Origin: Ancylobacter aquaticus
GTDB taxonomy: Bacteria; Pseudomonadota; Alphaproteobacteria; Rhizobiales; Xanthobacteraceae
Length of the DNA stretch: 64,000 nt
NCBI RefSeq assembly: GCF_004339465.1
Contig: NZ_SMFY01000003.1
Span: 248,001-312,000 of the forward strand
Reading direction: 5' to 3'
The notes under the pieces are model-generated. The model was not told where the DNA came from, did no database searches, and saw only the letters and a list, made by a program, of their open reading frames with translations. How positions within the stretch are numbered: the first letter of the stretch is position 1; each line of letters starts with the position of its first letter. The translations under genes and the position numbers were made by a program. Positions 52,393-62,306 of this stretch are shown here, one piece after another.

Positions 52393-53064
52393 ATGACCAT
52401 TGTCGAAGCGACCCTCGGGTCACCCCTCGTCGAGAGCAGTACCGCCGTCCTCGAAACCGGCCGCCTTGTTCTGCGCGCGCCTCGGATCGAGGACATGACG
52501 TGGATCGCCGAGCTTGCCGACAACCGCAAGGTGGCGGAGATGACGGCAAACATTCCCCACCCCTACGGCATGGCGGACGCGGCGTCCTTCGTCGCCAATC
52601 TGCCGGGTGGGCCGGAGGCGGCGACCTTCGCCATCTTCCTGAAGAACGAGGCGACGCTGCGTCTGCCCGGCGCCAACGGCTTCGGGCCGGCGATCCCGGT
52701 CGGCATGTGCGGCTTCAACCGCCGCGACGAGGACGCGCCCGAGATCGGCTACTGGCTCGGCGAGCCCTATTGGGACCACGGGATCGCCACCGAAGCCGTG
52801 CGGGCGCTGATCGACCACGCCTTTGGCGACCGCAAGCTGAACGCCCTCGCGGCCTCGGCCCGTGTCGTCAACCCGGCCTCGCGCGGCGTGCTGGAAAAGT
52901 GCGGCTTCCAGTGGACCGGCGTCGGCCTCGCCAAGGTGCGGGCGATGGGCGCCTCGGTGCCGGTGGACCGCTTCCGGCTGGAGCGGCGGCTGTGGACCTC
53001 GCTGCGCGCCTGGGGCGCCACCCAGCCCGCGCGCCTGCACGCGCTTGACGCCGTCCGGCATTGA
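52393..53064 (+). CDS. GNAT family N-acetyltransferase (RimJ/RimL type)
   Basis: Acetyltransferase of 223 aa. The N-terminal strand LETGRLVLRAPRIEDM is RimJ/RimL-like; the acetyl-CoA site is in GIATEAVRALIDHAF near residue 135 and the NPASRGVLEKCGF motif near residue 162. It is the usual gene between rpmA and obgE in many Hyphomicrobiales. The target amine (protein N-terminus or small molecule) is not known. The ATG at 52393 is just past the terminator stem; an in-frame earlier start would overlap it. Confidence 0.87.
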   Translation: MTIVEATLGSPLVESSTAVLETGRLVLRAPRIEDMTWIAELADNRKVAEMTANIPHPYGMADAASFVANLPGGPEAATFAIFLKNEATLRLPGANGFGPAIPVGMCGFNRRDEDAPEIGYWLGEPYWDHGIATEAVRALIDHAFGDRKLNALAASARVVNPASRGVLEKCGFQWTGVGLAKVRAMGASVPVDRFRLERRLWTSLRAWGATQPARLHALDAVRH

Positions 53065-53123
53065 GCCGGCATTTTTGCTATCCTGTCCGGGTTCCCGCCG
53101 CTGCGGGGACCCTGCAACATTGA

Positions 53124-54167
<1,044 letters not shown>

Positions 54168-54280
54168 GGCGGCGACCTCTCCCCGGCGGGGCGAGGTAAG
54201 GGCCCTTACAATTCCCGCGCGCGGACGGGCGAAACCGCGTATGTAGCGCGCCGTCTCTCCTCTGATCGAAGCCCGCCGCG

Positions 54281-55471
54281 ATGACCCTTCCCACCGACGC
54301 CGATGCCGCCGAAAACGCCCTTGCCCTGCCCGAGGCCGCTCGCGCCCCGGCGGCGCCGCAGCTCGGCGCCTTCCGCCGCATCGTGGTGAAGGTCGGCTCG
54401 GCGCTGCTGGTGGATTCTTCGCGCGGCGCCTTGCGCCATGCCTGGCTGGCGGCGCTGGCGGAGGATGTGGCGCAGCTCCATCGCGAGGGCAAGGAAGTGC
54501 TGGTGGTCTCGTCGGGGGCCATCGCGCTGGGGCGCAACGTGCTCAAGCTGCCCAAGCGCCCGCTGAAGCTGGAGGAAAGCCAGGCCGCCGCCGCTGTCGG
54601 CCAGATCGCGCTGGCGCGGGCCTGGTCGGAGGCGCTGGCCCATGAGGGCGTGGCCGCCGGGCAGATCCTGATCACGCTGGGCGACACCGAGGAGCGGCGG
54701 CGCTATCTCAACGCCCGCTCGACCATCGCCAAGCTGTTGGAGCTGAAGGTCGTCCCCGTCATCAACGAGAACGACACGGTGGCGACCTCGGAAATCCGCT
54801 ATGGCGACAATGACCGGCTGGCCGCCCGCGTCGCCGGCATGACCAGCGCCGATCTGCTCATCCTGCTCTCGGATATTGACGGGCTCTACACCGCCCCGCC
54901 GAACGAGGACCCCAACGCCACCCTCATTCCCGTGGTGCCGCGCATCACGGCGGAAATCGAGGCCATGGCCGGGGGCGCCGGCACCGAGCTGTCGCGCGGC
55001 GGCATGAAGACCAAGGTGGAGGCGGCCAAGATCGCCACCACCGCCGGCGCGCATCTCGTCATCGCCTCCGGCAAGGTGAAGAACCCGCTGCGCGCCATCG
55101 AGACCGGGGCGCGCTGCACCTGGTTTCTCGCCCCCGCCAACCCGGTGGCCTCGCGCAAGCGCTGGATCGCCGGCGCGCTGGAACCGCGCGGCACGCTGCA
55201 CCTCGACGCCGGCGCGGTTGCCGCCTTGCGCCGTGGCTCCTCGCTGCTGCCGGCGGGGGTCAAGCGGGTGGAAGGCGATTTCAGCCGGGGCGACGCGGTG
55301 ATTTTGCGCGGGCCGGACGGTGCCGAGATCGGGCGCGGGCTGGTGGCCTATGACCACGACCACGCCGAACGCCTCAAGGGCCGCTCATCGGACGAGATCG
55401 TCACGATTACTGGGTTTGAAGGCCGCGCGGCGATGGTGCACCGGGACGATCTGGTGCTGGGGGGAGGGTGA
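54281..55471 (+). CDS. proB: Glutamate 5-kinase
   Basis: First enzyme of proline synthesis, 396 aa. The amino acid kinase domain has [13 protein letters not shown] near residue 30, [13 protein letters not shown] near residue 77, PVINENDTV near residue 160 and [14 protein letters not shown] near residue 240; a C-terminal PUA domain starts near residue 300. The protein has about 25 extra N-terminal residues. proA normally follows in this gene order but is not here; instead an AT-rich foreign gene begins 44 bases downstream. Confidence 0.95.
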   Translation: MTLPTDADAAENALALPEAARAPAAPQLGAFRRIVVKVGSALLVDSSRGALRHAWLAALAEDVAQLHREGKEVLVVSSGAIALGRNVLKLPKRPLKLEESQAAAAVGQIALARAWSEALAHEGVAAGQILITLGDTEERRRYLNARSTIAKLLELKVVPVINENDTVATSEIRYGDNDRLAARVAGMTSADLLILLSDIDGLYTAPPNEDPNATLIPVVPRITAEIEAMAGGAGTELSRGGMKTKVEAAKIATTAGAHLVIASGKVKNPLRAIETGARCTWFLAPANPVASRKRWIAGALEPRGTLHLDAGAVAALRRGSSLLPAGVKRVEGDFSRGDAVILRGPDGAEIGRGLVAYDHDHAERLKGRSSDEIVTITGFEGRAAMVHRDDLVLGGG

Positions 55472-55515
55472 GGCTAGTGTAGTCTCTGCCAGCCCTCTCT
55501 CAGAAGCACTTTCCG

Positions 55516-56562
55516 ATGTTTAAATCAAAAACCATTTTTGTAGTGGGCGCGGGCGCCAGCAAAGAGGCTCGTCTTCCAACCGGAGAAGATCTAAAAGATA
55601 TAATCGTAAGAATGCTGCTTACTAATGTTGAAAGAAACGTCCATATTTTCAATGGAGATGTGCGAATTGCAAGATTTCTTCAATTGTATTCGCGTCAAGA
55701 AGGTTTATCAAGCTTTTCCGATTTTCTTCTGTCTACAAGACATATTACGGAAGCGTTGCCCGTATCATTATCTATAGATAATTTTCTCGATGCTCATGCC
55801 GGAAACAGAGCATTAGAGCTTTGTGGCAAAATGGGAATAGTGGCTGCTATATTGGATTCGGAGGCATCCAGTAAATTTGTAAATAATGATAGTCACGATG
55901 ATAGATTTTTACTGAGCTACCTATCGGGTACATGGTATGTAAAGTTTTTTCAGCTTCTTACTGAGGGAGTATCAAAAGATAATATAGATAATATATTTGA
56001 AAATGTTTCATTCATTATATTTAATTACGACCGCTGCATAGAGAGATTTCTCGTTGAAGCGCTCTTTGTCTATTACAAGATAGATCGATCTTATGCTGAG
56101 TTTCTAGTATCAAAACTTGATATATTTCATCCGTATGGCACTGTCGGAGATCTTCCTTGGCAAAATCGATCTGGGTCGGTTAATTTCGGAGATAAAAGTG
56201 TAGATATATATAAAATATCTGCAAAAATAAAGACGTTTACTGAACAAATGTATAATTTAAATAATCTTAATTCCATCAGAGATAATATTATAAATTCCAA
56301 TACTATTATATTTCTCGGATTTGCGTTCCATCCAATGAACATGGAAATTATGTCAGTAGAGAATCCGTCCAAGATAAATAGAATATTTGCAACAACTTTT
56401 AAAATGTCAGACGCCGATGAATTTGTTGTCGAGCAAAATATTTGGAGAATGCTTGGGCGAAAAAATATAAGTGCCTTTCATAGGAAGGCATTCAAGCCGC
56501 AAATGTCAAATAGTACGTGTGTTGACTTTTTTAACAGGTACATGAGAAGTCTGGCCTCGTAG
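55516..56562 (+). CDS. SIR2-like domain protein on an AT-rich island
   Basis: Protein of 348 aa. It starts IFVVGAGASKEARLPTGEDL, the nucleotide-binding GAGAS loop (residues 11-15) of SIR2-like NAD-binding proteins. Asn170-Tyr171-Asp172 (IIFNYDR) and His205 (FHPYGTVGD) fit the catalytic Asn and His positions of defence-type SIR2 NADases, and FLGFAFHPMN near residue 266 matches the GxGxxD-like end strand. There is no membrane segment. Base composition and codons (AT-rich, many ATA, AGA, TTT) are entirely unlike the GC-rich neighbours, so the gene is recently acquired. Likely an NAD-dependent defence effector without a recognisable partner gene; this function is inference. Confidence 0.75.
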   Translation: MFKSKTIFVVGAGASKEARLPTGEDLKDIIVRMLLTNVERNVHIFNGDVRIARFLQLYSRQEGLSSFSDFLLSTRHITEALPVSLSIDNFLDAHAGNRALELCGKMGIVAAILDSEASSKFVNNDSHDDRFLLSYLSGTWYVKFFQLLTEGVSKDNIDNIFENVSFIIFNYDRCIERFLVEALFVYYKIDRSYAEFLVSKLDIFHPYGTVGDLPWQNRSGSVNFGDKSVDIYKISAKIKTFTEQMYNLNNLNSIRDNIINSNTIIFLGFAFHPMNMEIMSVENPSKINRIFATTFKMSDADEFVVEQNIWRMLGRKNISAFHRKAFKPQMSNSTCVDFFNRYMRSLAS

Positions 56563-56637
56563 CTAGGGTCTGCATTCTCACTTGTCGTCGAGAAAACGTG
56601 ACCATCGCTCGCCTCCGCCCGCCCTATCTTCTGCGGC

Positions 56638-57654
56638 ATGCACCGTCGATCCCTGCTTGCCGCTCCGCTGCTTCTGCTCGCCCCGCGCCTTGCGCGCGCT
56701 CAGGCTGAGCCCCCGCCCGAATCCTCCACGCCCGCGCTGAACGCGGTGCTCGACCGCGCCGGCGGGCTGGAGCCGTTGCGCACCGTGCTGGTCGCCAAGG
56801 ACGGCGAGACGCTGGCCGCGCGGGGTTATTCCGGCGGGCGGGTGGACCGGCCGACCAACATCAAGTCGGCCTCGAAAAGCATCCTCGCCATTCTGGCCGG
56901 CATCGCCATCGACAAGGGCGTGCTGGAAGGGGCGGAGCAGAAGATCGCGCCGCTGCTGAAGGCGGATTTGCCCGCCGACCCCGACCCGCGCCTTTATGAG
57001 ATCACGCTCGGCAACCTTCTCTCCATGCAGGCGGGGCTGGAGCGCACCTCCGGCGCTTATTATGGCGCGTGGATCGCGAGCCCGAACTGGGTGCGCGCCG
57101 CGCTGGCGCGGCCCTTTGTCGACGCGCCCGGCGGGCAGATGCTCTATTCCACCGGCTCCTCGCACCTCGTCTCGGCGATTTTGACGCGGGCGAGCGGGCG
57201 CTCGACGCTGGCGCTGGCGCGGGACTGGCTCGGGCCCATCGAGGGGTTTTCCATCGCCAGCTGGGAGCGCGACCGGCAGGGGGTGTATTTCGGCGGCAAC
57301 CAGATGGCGATGCGGCCTACCTCGCTGCTCGCCTTCACTGAAACCTGCCGCAACGGGGGCCGCAACGGCAAGGGCCAGCAGGTGATCCCGGAAGCGTGGA
57401 TCGGCGCGTGCTGGCAGGCGCGCACCGCCTCGCGCTTCACCGGCGACGCCTATGGCTATGGCTGGTTCACCCGCGAGATCGACGGGGCGACCGCCCATTA
57501 TGGCTGGGGCTATGGCGGGCAGATGCTCTATGTGGTGCCCGCGCGCGGGGTCTCGCTGGTGATGACCTCCACGACAGACGCGCCCTCCGGCCGCACCGGC
57601 CACCGCGACGATGTGCACGCGCTGGCCGGAGAAATCCTCGCCGCGCTGGGGTGA
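56638..57654 (+). CDS. Serine hydrolase of the beta-lactamase/penicillin-binding fold
   Basis: Exported enzyme of 338 aa with a short signal ending RLARAQAEP near residue 23. The catalytic SxxK is SASK in KSASKSILAIL near residue 78; the second motif is YSTGSSH (Y-S-T) near residue 171 and the third region is HYGWGYGGQM near residue 289. This is the class C/EstB-like layout, so the protein may be an esterase or peptidase rather than a true beta-lactamase. It stands alone between the AT-rich gene and an ABC operon. Confidence 0.8.
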   Translation: MHRRSLLAAPLLLLAPRLARAQAEPPPESSTPALNAVLDRAGGLEPLRTVLVAKDGETLAARGYSGGRVDRPTNIKSASKSILAILAGIAIDKGVLEGAEQKIAPLLKADLPADPDPRLYEITLGNLLSMQAGLERTSGAYYGAWIASPNWVRAALARPFVDAPGGQMLYSTGSSHLVSAILTRASGRSTLALARDWLGPIEGFSIASWERDRQGVYFGGNQMAMRPTSLLAFTETCRNGGRNGKGQQVIPEAWIGACWQARTASRFTGDAYGYGWFTREIDGATAHYGWGYGGQMLYVVPARGVSLVMTSTTDAPSGRTGHRDDVHALAGEILAALG

Positions 57655-57782
57655 GGCGGGCGCCCGTTTCGCGTGCAGTGCGGCAGGAAGCCGTGCCGAA
57701 AAGCGCGGCAGCGGCGGGGCGGCGTCGGGATTCGACAAGGGTACGGTCGGATTTGTGCAACGCAGCAACGGCGGCGCGGCGC

Positions 57783-57798
57783 TGGCATGCTTCGTGCT
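57783..57798 (+). promoter_or_regulatory. Sigma-54 (-24/-12)-like promoter of the third PotABCD-type operon
   Basis: TGGCATGCTTCGTGCT has GG at 57784-57785 and GC at 57796-57797, ten bases apart, and the -24 half TGGCATG equals that of the promoter at 4775. The -12 half is GTGC rather than TTGC. Start of transcription near 57809 would leave about 28 bases before the start codon. Confidence 0.55.
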
Positions 57799-57837
57799 CC
57801 CCTTTAGGCGATGCATCGCCATTCCGAGGGGAACGCC

Positions 57838-59010
57838 GTGACGAAGAAGACCGAGCCGACCAATTCGTCCATCGAGACGCTGCTCGCCGCGCGCAGCTTC
57901 ACCCGCCGCGTGCTGTTCAAGGGCGCGCTCGCCGCCGGCGCCATGACCGCCGCCGGCCCCTATCTGGTGCGCGACGCGTTCTCCTCCTCCGGCGAGCTGA
58001 ACCTGCTCAACTGGGCGGACGAGCTGCCGGACCCGGTGATCCCCGAATTCACCAAGAAGACCGGCATCAAGGTGAACTCCACCCCGTTCTCGCAGAACGA
58101 GGAGCAGATCAACAAGCTGCAGGCCACCGAGGGCGACGGCTTCGATTTGTGCGCCCCCACCCGCGACCGCGCGCCCCAGTTCCAGGAGCTGGACGTGCTG
58201 GCGCCCTACGACCTCTCCAAGCTGAAGCTCGACCAGGTGCTGCCGGCCATGATGGAAGGCTCCACCAGCGTGTGGACCTGGGATGGCGGGCTGTACCATG
58301 TGCCCCATTGCTGGGGTTCGGAAGCCATCGCCTGGCGTACCGACCTCGCCAAGCTGGAATACCCGACGCTGAGCTACGGCACGCTGTGGTCGCCGGAGTT
58401 CAAGGGCAAGATGCAGGGCCGCCCGCACTCGCTGCTGCTCGGCATCGGCCTGTGGTGGGACAAGACCGGCAAGCTGCCCTCCAACCGCATGCTCGACGCC
58501 TTCAAGGACGAGGCGACGATGAAGAAGATCTACGACCCGATCCTCGAATTCGCCGTCGCCAACAAGGCGCAGGTCAAGCAGTTCTGGGATTCGGCCGACA
58601 ACACCAAGTCCGGCTTCATGGAGAATGGCTGCGTCATCGGCCAGACCTGGGACGGCCCGCCCCTGTCGCTGAAGAAGGACGGCAAGCCGGTCGCCTATAT
58701 GGCGCCGCAGGAAGGCGCCATCACCTGGATCGACGGCTGGTCGATGACCAAGGCGGCGAAGAACACCGCACAGGCCTATGAGTTCATCAACTTCATCCAC
58801 ACGCCGGAAATCTCGGCCATGGTCGCCAATGGCTCGGGTTACAACCCTGTCGTGAAGGGTTCGGACGCCTTCCTCTCCGAGGTCGCCAAGAAGAACTTCG
58901 CCGAGGCCTATCCCGGCAACGCGCTCGACAACCTGTGGAGCCGCCCGCCGGAGCCGTCGTGGTACGCCGAGCTGCGCACCCAGTACGCCGAGAAGTTCAA
59001 GGCGGCGTGA
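57838..59010 (+). CDS. PotD-type extracellular substrate-binding protein
   Basis: Solute-binding protein of 390 aa with a twin-arginine-like signal (ARSFTRRVLFKGALAAGAM). The mature part has LNLLNWADELPDPVIPEFTKKTG near residue 57 and GWSMTKAAKNTAQAYEFINF near residue 300, typical of PotD/PotF. The GTG at 57838 is chosen because GAGGGG lies six bases upstream; an ATG nine codons earlier has no ribosome site. It is the first gene of the third importer. The ligand is unknown. Confidence 0.85.
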   Translation: MTKKTEPTNSSIETLLAARSFTRRVLFKGALAAGAMTAAGPYLVRDAFSSSGELNLLNWADELPDPVIPEFTKKTGIKVNSTPFSQNEEQINKLQATEGDGFDLCAPTRDRAPQFQELDVLAPYDLSKLKLDQVLPAMMEGSTSVWTWDGGLYHVPHCWGSEAIAWRTDLAKLEYPTLSYGTLWSPEFKGKMQGRPHSLLLGIGLWWDKTGKLPSNRMLDAFKDEATMKKIYDPILEFAVANKAQVKQFWDSADNTKSGFMENGCVIGQTWDGPPLSLKKDGKPVAYMAPQEGAITWIDGWSMTKAAKNTAQAYEFINFIHTPEISAMVANGSGYNPVVKGSDAFLSEVAKKNFAEAYPGNALDNLWSRPPEPSWYAELRTQYAEKFKAA

Positions 59011-59047
59011 GGCACGGGGCGGCCGCGCGCCGTCCCTTTTCCTCGCC

Positions 59048-59217
59048 AGCCCGGACGCGCCGGCGGTGCGATCCGGGCTGCCAGGGGTAAGGGAGCGATC
59101 CCGGCTCTGCGGCGTCGCCTTCGGCCGGGATGACGGCGTCCTCGTCGACCGCCTGCCGTCTCCGCCCATCGTCACACGCTTCCCGATCGCCGCTGGTGCG
59201 GCGTCGGGGATGACGGC
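59048..59217. repeat. Cluster of three REP-like palindromes
   Basis: Three imperfect hairpins occupy the gap between the binding-protein and ATPase genes: 59048-59079 (AGCCCGGA with TCCGGGCT), 59098-59131 (ATCCCGGC with GCCGGGAT) and about 59182-59211. The last two both end in GGGATGACGGC, at 59127-59137 and 59207-59217, exactly 80 bases apart. They look like the CGTCATCCCGG-type extragenic palindromes known in Hyphomicrobiales. Confidence 0.6.
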
Positions 59218-59239
59218 AACCAACTGAACGGAAATCCGC

Positions 59240-60319
59240 ATGGCCGCTGCCGTCGAGCTTGAGGGCGTCAATGTCACCTTCGGCGATTTCGTCGCCGTGA
59301 AGGACGCGAACCTCACCATCGAGCCGGGCGAGTTCTTCTCCTTTCTCGGCCCGTCCGGCTGCGGCAAGACCACGCTGCTGCGCACGATCTCCGGCTTCAT
59401 CGAGCCCACGCGCGGCACGGTGCGGATCGGTGGTGCCGACATGAAGGGCATCGGCCCCAACAAGCGGCCGACCGCGCTGATCTTCCAGAACCTCGCTCTG
59501 TTTCCGATGATGACGGTGGCGGAGAATATCGGCTACGGCCTGCGCGTGCGCGGCGTGCCCCGGCACGAGCGCGACGAGAAGGTGAAGAACCTGCTGATCC
59601 AGGTCGCGCTCGCCGAGCACGGCCACAAGAAGGTGTCCGAGCTTTCCGGCGGCCAGAAGCAGCGCGTGGCGATTGCCCGCGCGCTGGCGGTGGAACCCTC
59701 CGTGCTGCTGCTCGACGAGCCGCTCTCGGCGCTCGACCTCAAGCTGCGCCAGCACATGCGCGCCGAGCTTCGCGCGATCCAGAAGCGGGTCGGCATCACC
59801 TTCATCTACATCACCCATGACCAGGGCGAGGCGCTGACCATGTCGGACCGCATCGCCGTGATGAATGCCGGCGTGATCGAGCAGGTGGGTGACGGGCGCG
59901 CCGTCTATGCCGAGCCGCGCACGCCGTTCGTCGCCGCCTTCGTCGGTGAGAACAACCAGATCCGTGGCCGCATCACCGCCCGCGACGGCGCGATGGCGAC
60001 GCTGGACACGCCGCTCGGCACGCTCAGCGGCCGCAACCCGGTGGCGCTGGACGTTGGGCAGGAAGCCCTGCTGTTCGTGCGGCCGGAGGCGATGCAGCTG
60101 CGCGCCAACGGCACCACGGTCGGCTTCGCCGGCGAGACGCTGGATGTCGCCTATGAGGGCAGCGTGACCCATGTGACGCTGCGGGTGAAGACCGGCCAGA
60201 AGGTGATGGCGAGCCTCGGGGGCAACCCCGGCCTCGCCTTGCCGACCCCGGGGGAGCATCTGCACCTCGGCTTCCGGCCGGAGGACGCGCTGCTGCTGGC
60301 GCGGCCGGAAAGGCACTGA
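59240..60319 (+). CDS. PotA-type ABC transporter ATP-binding protein
   Basis: ATPase of 359 aa with Walker A GPSGCGKTT near residue 38, signature LSGGQKQRVAIARAL, Walker B VLLLDEPLSALDLKLR and ITHDQGEALTM; the TOBE domain follows from about residue 285. It is separated from its binding-protein gene by the REP-like cluster and sits two bases before the permease gene. Confidence 0.88.
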   Translation: MAAAVELEGVNVTFGDFVAVKDANLTIEPGEFFSFLGPSGCGKTTLLRTISGFIEPTRGTVRIGGADMKGIGPNKRPTALIFQNLALFPMMTVAENIGYGLRVRGVPRHERDEKVKNLLIQVALAEHGHKKVSELSGGQKQRVAIARALAVEPSVLLLDEPLSALDLKLRQHMRAELRAIQKRVGITFIYITHDQGEALTMSDRIAVMNAGVIEQVGDGRAVYAEPRTPFVAAFVGENNQIRGRITARDGAMATLDTPLGTLSGRNPVALDVGQEALLFVRPEAMQLRANGTTVGFAGETLDVAYEGSVTHVTLRVKTGQKVMASLGGNPGLALPTPGEHLHLGFRPEDALLLARPERH

Positions 60320-60320
60320 G

Positions 60321-61331
60321 ATGAGCGGCAGCCTCGCCTTCGTCTTCGGCCTGCCGCTGGCGGTGGTCGTGTTCTTCTTCGGCCTTGCCGCTTATGAGCG
60401 GCGCACTGGCGTGGCGACCGGGGGCGGTTTCTTCCAGCGCAACGGCCTTCCCATCGGGCTCTATCTCGTGCTGGCGGTCGGCTTCTGGGCCTTCTTCATC
60501 ATCCTGCTGCCGCAGCTCGCCATGGTGGACATGTCGTTCCGCCCGAAGCTGCCGCCGTCCCAGATGGGCGGGCCGAAGGATCTCTACACGCTGGAGAATT
60601 ACCGCTACTTCCTGTTCGGCTCGACCACCTCGACGGAAGAATGGAACTGGCTGCACATCAAGGCCTTCTTCCTCACCATCGGGGTGAGCATCGTCATTAC
60701 CCTGATCAATTTCGCCATCTGCTACCCGCTGGCCTTCCACATGGCGCAATCGGCCACGGCGGCGCGGCTGCGGGTGCTGCTGCTGCTGCTGATCCTGCCC
60801 TATTGGGTGAACGAGATCCTGCGCGCCTTCGCCTTCCGGGTGCTGCTGTCCTCGGGTGGCATCATCAACCAGATGCTGATGGGCGGCGGGCTCACTTCCG
60901 AGCCGATCGACTTTCTCGGCGCCGATGTCGGGCTCTATATGGGCCTTTCCTACGCCTATCTCTTGATGATGATCTTCCCGCTCTACAACGCCATCGAGAG
61001 CCTCGACACAAACCAGGTCGAGGCCGCGCGGGACCTTGGCGCACCTTGGTGGCACATCCACGCCTTCATCGTGCTGCCGCACGCCAAGCCGGGCATCGCC
61101 TCGGGCTGCACGCTGGTGTTCATGCTGACGGCTGGCGCGCTCGCGGCGCCGCTGGTGCTGGGCGGGCCGCGCACGCTGTGGTTCACGCCCATCGTCTATG
61201 ACCGCTTCTACCAGGCGTTCAACTGGCCGCAGGGGGCGGCCTATGCCTTCATCCTGCTGGTGAGCTGCATCCTCTTCGTGCTCGTGGTGCTGAAGGCGTT
61301 CCGGCTCAGCCTTGGAGAAATCACGCGATGA
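60321..61331 (+). CDS. PotB-type ABC transporter permease
   Basis: Permease of 336 aa with an extra N-terminal helix (ALAFVFGLPLAVVVFFFGLA-like) before the normal six. The EAA loop is VEAARDLGAPWWHIHAFIVLP near residue 235. It begins directly after the ATPase stop and overlaps the second permease by four bases. Confidence 0.86.
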   Translation: MSGSLAFVFGLPLAVVVFFFGLAAYERRTGVATGGGFFQRNGLPIGLYLVLAVGFWAFFIILLPQLAMVDMSFRPKLPPSQMGGPKDLYTLENYRYFLFGSTTSTEEWNWLHIKAFFLTIGVSIVITLINFAICYPLAFHMAQSATAARLRVLLLLLILPYWVNEILRAFAFRVLLSSGGIINQMLMGGGLTSEPIDFLGADVGLYMGLSYAYLLMMIFPLYNAIESLDTNQVEAARDLGAPWWHIHAFIVLPHAKPGIASGCTLVFMLTAGALAAPLVLGGPRTLWFTPIVYDRFYQAFNWPQGAAYAFILLVSCILFVLVVLKAFRLSLGEITR

Positions 61332-62215
61332 AGCCGGGTCCGTTCCAGCGGGTGATGTTCGCGCTCTATGCGGCGGTGTTTTTCCTCTATCTGCTCGGCC
61401 CGCTGGCGGTGATGGCGGTTTCCGCCTTCAACACCCCGCAATACCCGCAGGTCTGGCCGATCGAGGGGGTGACGCTGGACTGGTTTTCGGCGCTGTTCGC
61501 CGACCAGGACATGATGACCGGGCTGAAGATGAGCCTGTGGATCGGGCTGCTGGTGGTGTGCATCTCGGTGCCGATCGGGCTGGCCGGCGCCATCATCATG
61601 ACGCAGATCCAGCCGCGCGTGCGCTCGCTCTATTACCTCGTCGTGGTCTCGCCCGTGCTCACCCCGGGCATCATCATCGGCATCTCCACCGTGGTGTTCT
61701 GGCGCCAGTTCACCGGGCAGACCGGCACGCGCTTCCTCTATGACGGGGTGGTGCTGACCGTGCTCGGGCAGGCGAGCTTCATTTCCGCCTATTGCATGCT
61801 GATCATCCTCGCCCGCCTGCAGCGTTTCGACCGTTCGCAGGAGGAAGCGGCGCTTGACCTCGGCGCCAGCTACCCGCAGGTGTTTCGCCACATCCTGCTG
61901 CCGTTCCTCAAGCCGGCGCTGGCCTCGGCGGCGATACTGGCCTTCCTCTCCTCGTTCGAGAACTACAACACCACGACCTTCGCCATTCTTTCCGACAAGA
62001 CGCTGACCACGGTGCTGGCCGGGCGGGTGCGGCAGGGTTCCACGCCGGCGATCTCGGCGCTGGCGGTGGTGATCGTGGCGGTGACGATTATCGGCGCCAT
62101 CGCCTATGAGATCGCCAAGCGGCGCACCGACGCGGCGGCGGCCCGGCGCCAGCGCGCGGCGCTGGAGGCCGAGGAAGCCGAGCTTTCCGGCACGCCGGCG
62201 GCGGCGATGGGGTGA
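61328..62215 (+). CDS. PotC-type ABC transporter permease
   Basis: Permease of 295 aa with six helices and the EAA loop EEAALDLGASYPQVFRHILLP near residue 175. The last 30 residues are a charged Ala/Arg-rich cytoplasmic tail (AAARRQRAALEAEEAE). It ends the third PotABCD-type operon and is convergent with a hydrolase gene. Confidence 0.87.
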   Translation: MKPGPFQRVMFALYAAVFFLYLLGPLAVMAVSAFNTPQYPQVWPIEGVTLDWFSALFADQDMMTGLKMSLWIGLLVVCISVPIGLAGAIIMTQIQPRVRSLYYLVVVSPVLTPGIIIGISTVVFWRQFTGQTGTRFLYDGVVLTVLGQASFISAYCMLIILARLQRFDRSQEEAALDLGASYPQVFRHILLPFLKPALASAAILAFLSSFENYNTTTFAILSDKTLTTVLAGRVRQGSTPAISALAVVIVAVTIIGAIAYEIAKRRTDAAAARRQRAALEAEEAELSGTPAAAMG

Positions 62216-62258
62216 GGCGCGCCGGCCCTCGCGGAATTGCGGGCGGCACCAAACGGAA

Positions 62259-62282
62259 CGGCCGCCCCGCGAGGGACGGCCG
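62259..62282. terminator. Bidirectional hairpin between convergent genes
   Basis: CGGCCG at 62259-62264 and 62277-62282, with CCC/GGG extending the stem inward, forms a hairpin in the 91-base convergent gap. There is no T run. Confidence 0.4.
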
Positions 62283-62306
62283 CAGCGTTGAGGGCGATAT
62301 GCCTGC

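Noticed and set aside
55472-56600. Direct repeats at the edges of the AT-rich island as target-site duplications
   Set aside because: Only the 5-mer GCTAG and a loose GTCTGC-like match occur on both sides. This is no better than chance, and there is no integrase, transposase or tRNA nearby.
56578-59463. Very long open frame (961 codons) on the minus strand
   Set aside because: It lies antisense to the serine hydrolase and PotD-type genes, which have clear motifs. Its translation is Arg/Gly/His-rich with no recognisable domain. GC-rich codon bias produces such mirror frames; similar ones at 5842-7950, 13492-15228, 39351-41198 and 41126-43111 were rejected for the same reason.
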